33,704 nucleotides of DNA from Winslowiella iniecta (GTDB taxonomy: Bacteria > Pseudomonadota > Gammaproteobacteria > Enterobacterales > Enterobacteriaceae), in NCBI RefSeq assembly GCF_001267535.1, contig NZ_JRXE01000015.1, forward strand, positions 7,150 to 40,853, given 5' to 3'. Positions 31,429 to 33,704 of this stretch are shown in pieces. The number at the start of each line of letters is the position of its first letter. Positions within the stretch are counted from its first letter, which is position 1. A program made the position numbers and the translations under genes. The notes beneath the pieces were generated by a model. That model searched no databases and had not been told where the DNA came from. It saw nothing but the letters and a program-made list of their open reading frames with translations.

Positions 31429-33255
31429 ATGTCGCATCATCCGAATCCCCTGCGCTCCCGCCAACAGGTTGCCGATTTTCTGCAAACCCTGCTGGCCAAT
31501 GTTGATCGGCAATTTCACGCCGGTGAAACCGGTATCAGACTCGGGGAAACCTGCGCCCATTACGGCGCAAAAATTGCCGAAATGGAGGCGCTGTCGCGCA
31601 TGCTGTGGGGAATTTTCCCGCTGATGGCCGGGGGTGACACGGTGCCAGGCGCAGAAAAATACTTTCGCGCCATAGCAGACGGCTGTAATCCACAGCATGC
31701 GAACTACTGGGGCGACGCGGGGCCGTTCGATCAACGTATTGTGGAGATGGCGGCGTATGGCGTAGGTATGTCACTGTTAAAAAAACAGTTTACCGATCTT
31801 TTTCCTGCGGCAGCCTTGCATAATCTGCATCGCTGGCTGGACCAGAGTGGTTATGCCGAGATGCCGGAAAATAACTGGAACTACTTTGCCATTATGGTGC
31901 AGTTGGGTTTCAAACAGGCCGGGCTGCCCTGGGATCGCCAGGTGATTGAACAGCGTTTTAACCGCATGGAAGCTTACTATCTCGGTAACGGCTGGTATTC
32001 CGACGGCCCCGGCAGGCCAAAAGATTATTATATCTCGATGGCGTTTCACTATTACGGACTGATATACGCCAGCCTGATGGCCGAAGAAGATGCACCGCGC
32101 GCCAGCGAGCTTCGCGCCCGCGCCAACCGGTTTGCCCACGACTTTATCACCCTGTTTGCCGCCGATGGCGCCGCCGTGCCCTTTGGTCGCAGCCTGACTT
32201 ACCGCTTTGCAGAAGCGGCATTCTGGAGCGCAGCCGCCTTTGCCCGCCTGGAAGCGTTTTCACCTGGCGTCTATAAAGGGCTGATTCTGCGCCATCTGCG
32301 CTGGTGGAGTCAGCAACCGATTTTCGACCGCGATGGCATTCTCACCATTGGTTACGCCTATTCTAATCTGGTGATGGCCGAGGATTATAACTCGCCCGGC
32401 TCGCCTTACTGGGCGCTGAAACTGTTTCTGGTAATGGCACTACCGGAACAGGATGCCTTCTGGCAGGCGGAAGAGCTGCCGCTGCCATCCGTTGCCCCAC
32501 AGCAGGCGATTATCGAAGCCGATCAGATTGTGGTGCATCATCCGCACTCTGCTCACGTTTATATGCTGACATCCGGTCAGATTGAGCTGAATAACTACGT
32601 TAATACCGAAGCGAAATATACCAAATTTGCCTATTCCAGCCACTACGGTTTTACCGTTGAGCGCGGGCGTTATGGGCTGAAACATGCCGCCTGCGATTCA
32701 ATGCTGCTGCTGAGCGAAGGCGATAACTACTATCGCGGACGCCGCGAGTGTGAGGCGGTCAAAACCACGCAAGACGCAATCTGGTCGCGCTGGCGGCCCT
32801 GGCATGATGTACAGGTGGAAAGCTGGCTGATCCCGTGCGGCGTGTGGCATTTGCGTGTCCATCGCCTGACCAGCGCCCGCACGCTGCACAGCGCCGAAGG
32901 CGGTTTTGCCGTGCGCTTTACACCTGACACGCAGATTGAGTCAGCGGCCAGCGGCTGTACGTTACGCGCCGACAATGGCATCAGTTCTTTAGTCAATCTT
33001 CCCGCCGGTCGCCAACGCGCGGCACAGCATATTGTTACCCCACCCAACAGCAGCCTGATGTTTGCCGAGAGCGCCGCCATTCCGCTGTTAAGCGCCGAAC
33101 TGGCACCCGGCGAGCACTGGCTAAGCTGCGCGGTGCGGGTACAACCGAATCATGAAAATGATGATAGCCCTCTGCCGGAACTCCGGATTGAGTCTCACCA
33201 GCTGCGGATCATCTGCCCGCAGCGGGAAATTATCCTTGCGCTTTCCGGCGAATAA
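31429..33255 (+). CDS. DUF2264 protein, probable glycan-related
   Basis: A 608-residue cytoplasmic-type protein (no signal peptide) matching DUF2264. The N-terminal helical part has MLWGIFPLMAGG, NPQHANYWGDAGPFDQRIVE, NNWNYFAIMVQLGFKQ and YYLGNGWYSDGPGRPKDYYI (residues 185-204), rich in conserved Trp and Tyr as in (alpha/alpha)6-barrel sugar enzymes, and a C-terminal beta-rich part. The biochemical activity of DUF2264 is not established; a lyase or hydrolase acting on imported oligosaccharides is inferred from its company. It is followed by a LacY-type symporter 23 bp downstream. GAGGTTGAGAA precedes the ATG. Confidence 0.87.
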   Translation: MSHHPNPLRSRQQVADFLQTLLANVDRQFHAGETGIRLGETCAHYGAKIAEMEALSRMLWGIFPLMAGGDTVPGAEKYFRAIADGCNPQHANYWGDAGPFDQRIVEMAAYGVGMSLLKKQFTDLFPAAALHNLHRWLDQSGYAEMPENNWNYFAIMVQLGFKQAGLPWDRQVIEQRFNRMEAYYLGNGWYSDGPGRPKDYYISMAFHYYGLIYASLMAEEDAPRASELRARANRFAHDFITLFAADGAAVPFGRSLTYRFAEAAFWSAAAFARLEAFSPGVYKGLILRHLRWWSQQPIFDRDGILTIGYAYSNLVMAEDYNSPGSPYWALKLFLVMALPEQDAFWQAEELPLPSVAPQQAIIEADQIVVHHPHSAHVYMLTSGQIELNNYVNTEAKYTKFAYSSHYGFTVERGRYGLKHAACDSMLLLSEGDNYYRGRRECEAVKTTQDAIWSRWRPWHDVQVESWLIPCGVWHLRVHRLTSARTLHSAEGGFAVRFTPDTQIESAASGCTLRADNGISSLVNLPAGRQRAAQHIVTPPNSSLMFAESAAIPLLSAELAPGEHWLSCAVRVQPNHENDDSPLPELRIESHQLRIICPQREIILALSGE

Positions 33256-33278
33256 TAAACAGCTTTGCGAGGCTGAAG

Positions 33279-33704
33279 ATGAAACTTGTTAATGCAGCAA
33301 ATAAATCCAGTTATTACAAAATTAGCCTGTTTATCTTTCTCTACTTTTTTACCTGGTCCGCCAGTATCGGTTTACTGGCTATCTGGCTCGGGCAGAAAAC
33401 CGCATTAAGCGGTGCCACTATCGGCACAGTTTTTGCCGTAAATGGCGTGTTTGCGGTGATGATGAAACCGATATACGGCTATATTATGGATAAAATCGGC
33501 ATGAGCAAATCACTGCTCTATTTTGTCGTCGGCATGTCGGCACTGATGGCCCCGTTCTTTATTTATGTCTATCAGCCGCTGTTATTAAGCCATACCCCCC
33601 TCGGCATTATTGTCGGTGCTATTTATCTGAGTTTCGCCTGGTATGCCGGTGTGGCGGCAACCGAATCCTATGCCGACCGGTTCAGCCGCATGAATCAGCT
33701 GGAG
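33279..33704 (+). CDS. Oligosaccharide:H+ symporter (LacY family), truncated by window edge
   Basis: The first 142 codons of an MFS transporter; the rest lies beyond the window. They match the oligosaccharide:proton symporter family (LacY, RafB, CscB): LFIFLYFFTWSASIGLLAIWL in helix I, ATIGTVFAVNGVFAVMMKPIYG, DKIGMSK loop, then YLSFAWYAGVAATESYADR, where Glu129 aligns with the sugar-binding Glu126 of LacY. It would import a di- or oligosaccharide for the DUF2264 protein. The start ATG follows GAGGCTGAAG. The sugar cannot be deduced from this part. Confidence 0.9.
   Translation, partial: MKLVNAANKSSYYKISLFIFLYFFTWSASIGLLAIWLGQKTALSGATIGTVFAVNGVFAVMMKPIYGYIMDKIGMSKSLLYFVVGMSALMAPFFIYVYQPLLLSHTPLGIIVGAIYLSFAWYAGVAATESYADRFSRMNQLE

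Noticed and set aside
1-33704. tRNA or rRNA genes, prophage or classical IS ends
   Set aside because: No cloverleaf, rRNA-like segment, integrase, phage gene or IS terminal repeats were recognised; the only transposase is the RAYT.

Overview
The window reads as chromosomal DNA from a gammaproteobacterium of the order Enterobacterales, most likely Erwiniaceae (Pantoea/Erwinia-like). That placement rests on recognised proteins and gene order, not on a database search. From the left edge to about 12.8 kb the order is sbcC, mak, rdgC, ppnP, aroM, yaiA, aroL, yaiI, proC, dgcC (adrA), psiF, iraP. This is the Escherichia coli backbone order read in reverse, with four differences: a small TolA-domain lipoprotein after sbcC, an EamA exporter/MarR regulator pair between rdgC and ppnP, a DUF421 pair beside proC, and a Rieske/flavoprotein reductase between proC and dgcC. 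phoA, which lies between iraP and psiF in E. coli, is absent.

From about 13 to 15.2 kb there are small stress or envelope genes: a glycine-rich lipoprotein, a CspA-family cold-shock protein, marC without the mar operon, and an AriR/YmgB-like regulator. From 15.3 to 20.15 kb lies a compact nickel/peptide-type ABC importer operon in the order ATPase, ATPase, lipoprotein binding protein, permease. Both permeases are fused into one 575-residue protein. A 26-bp near-palindrome resembling a Zur box sits just upstream of the first gene, so metal or metallophore uptake is a reasonable hypothesis.

From 20.2 to 22.8 kb there are short accessory genes: a secreted protein, an I78-type protease-inhibitor lipoprotein, a 21-residue membrane peptide too short for usual gene callers, a CPBP membrane protease and a GNAT acetyltransferase. 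From 23.0 to 27.97 kb lies a second, conventional five-gene peptide-type ABC importer. It is followed by a cluster of REP palindromes with GTAG feet and by their likely mobiliser, a RAYT (REP-associated tyrosine transposase) at 28.2 kb. Beyond this is an orphan paralogue of the importer's binding protein (28.8-30.4 kb), so the REP/RAYT unit lies between the transporter and its second binding protein.

The right end (30.4 kb to the edge) is a carbohydrate-type locus: a divergent AraC regulator, a DUF2264 protein and a LacY-family oligosaccharide symporter cut by the window edge. A CRP/LacI-like operator lies in the divergent promoter region. No rRNA, tRNA, CRISPR array, prophage or classical insertion sequence was seen.
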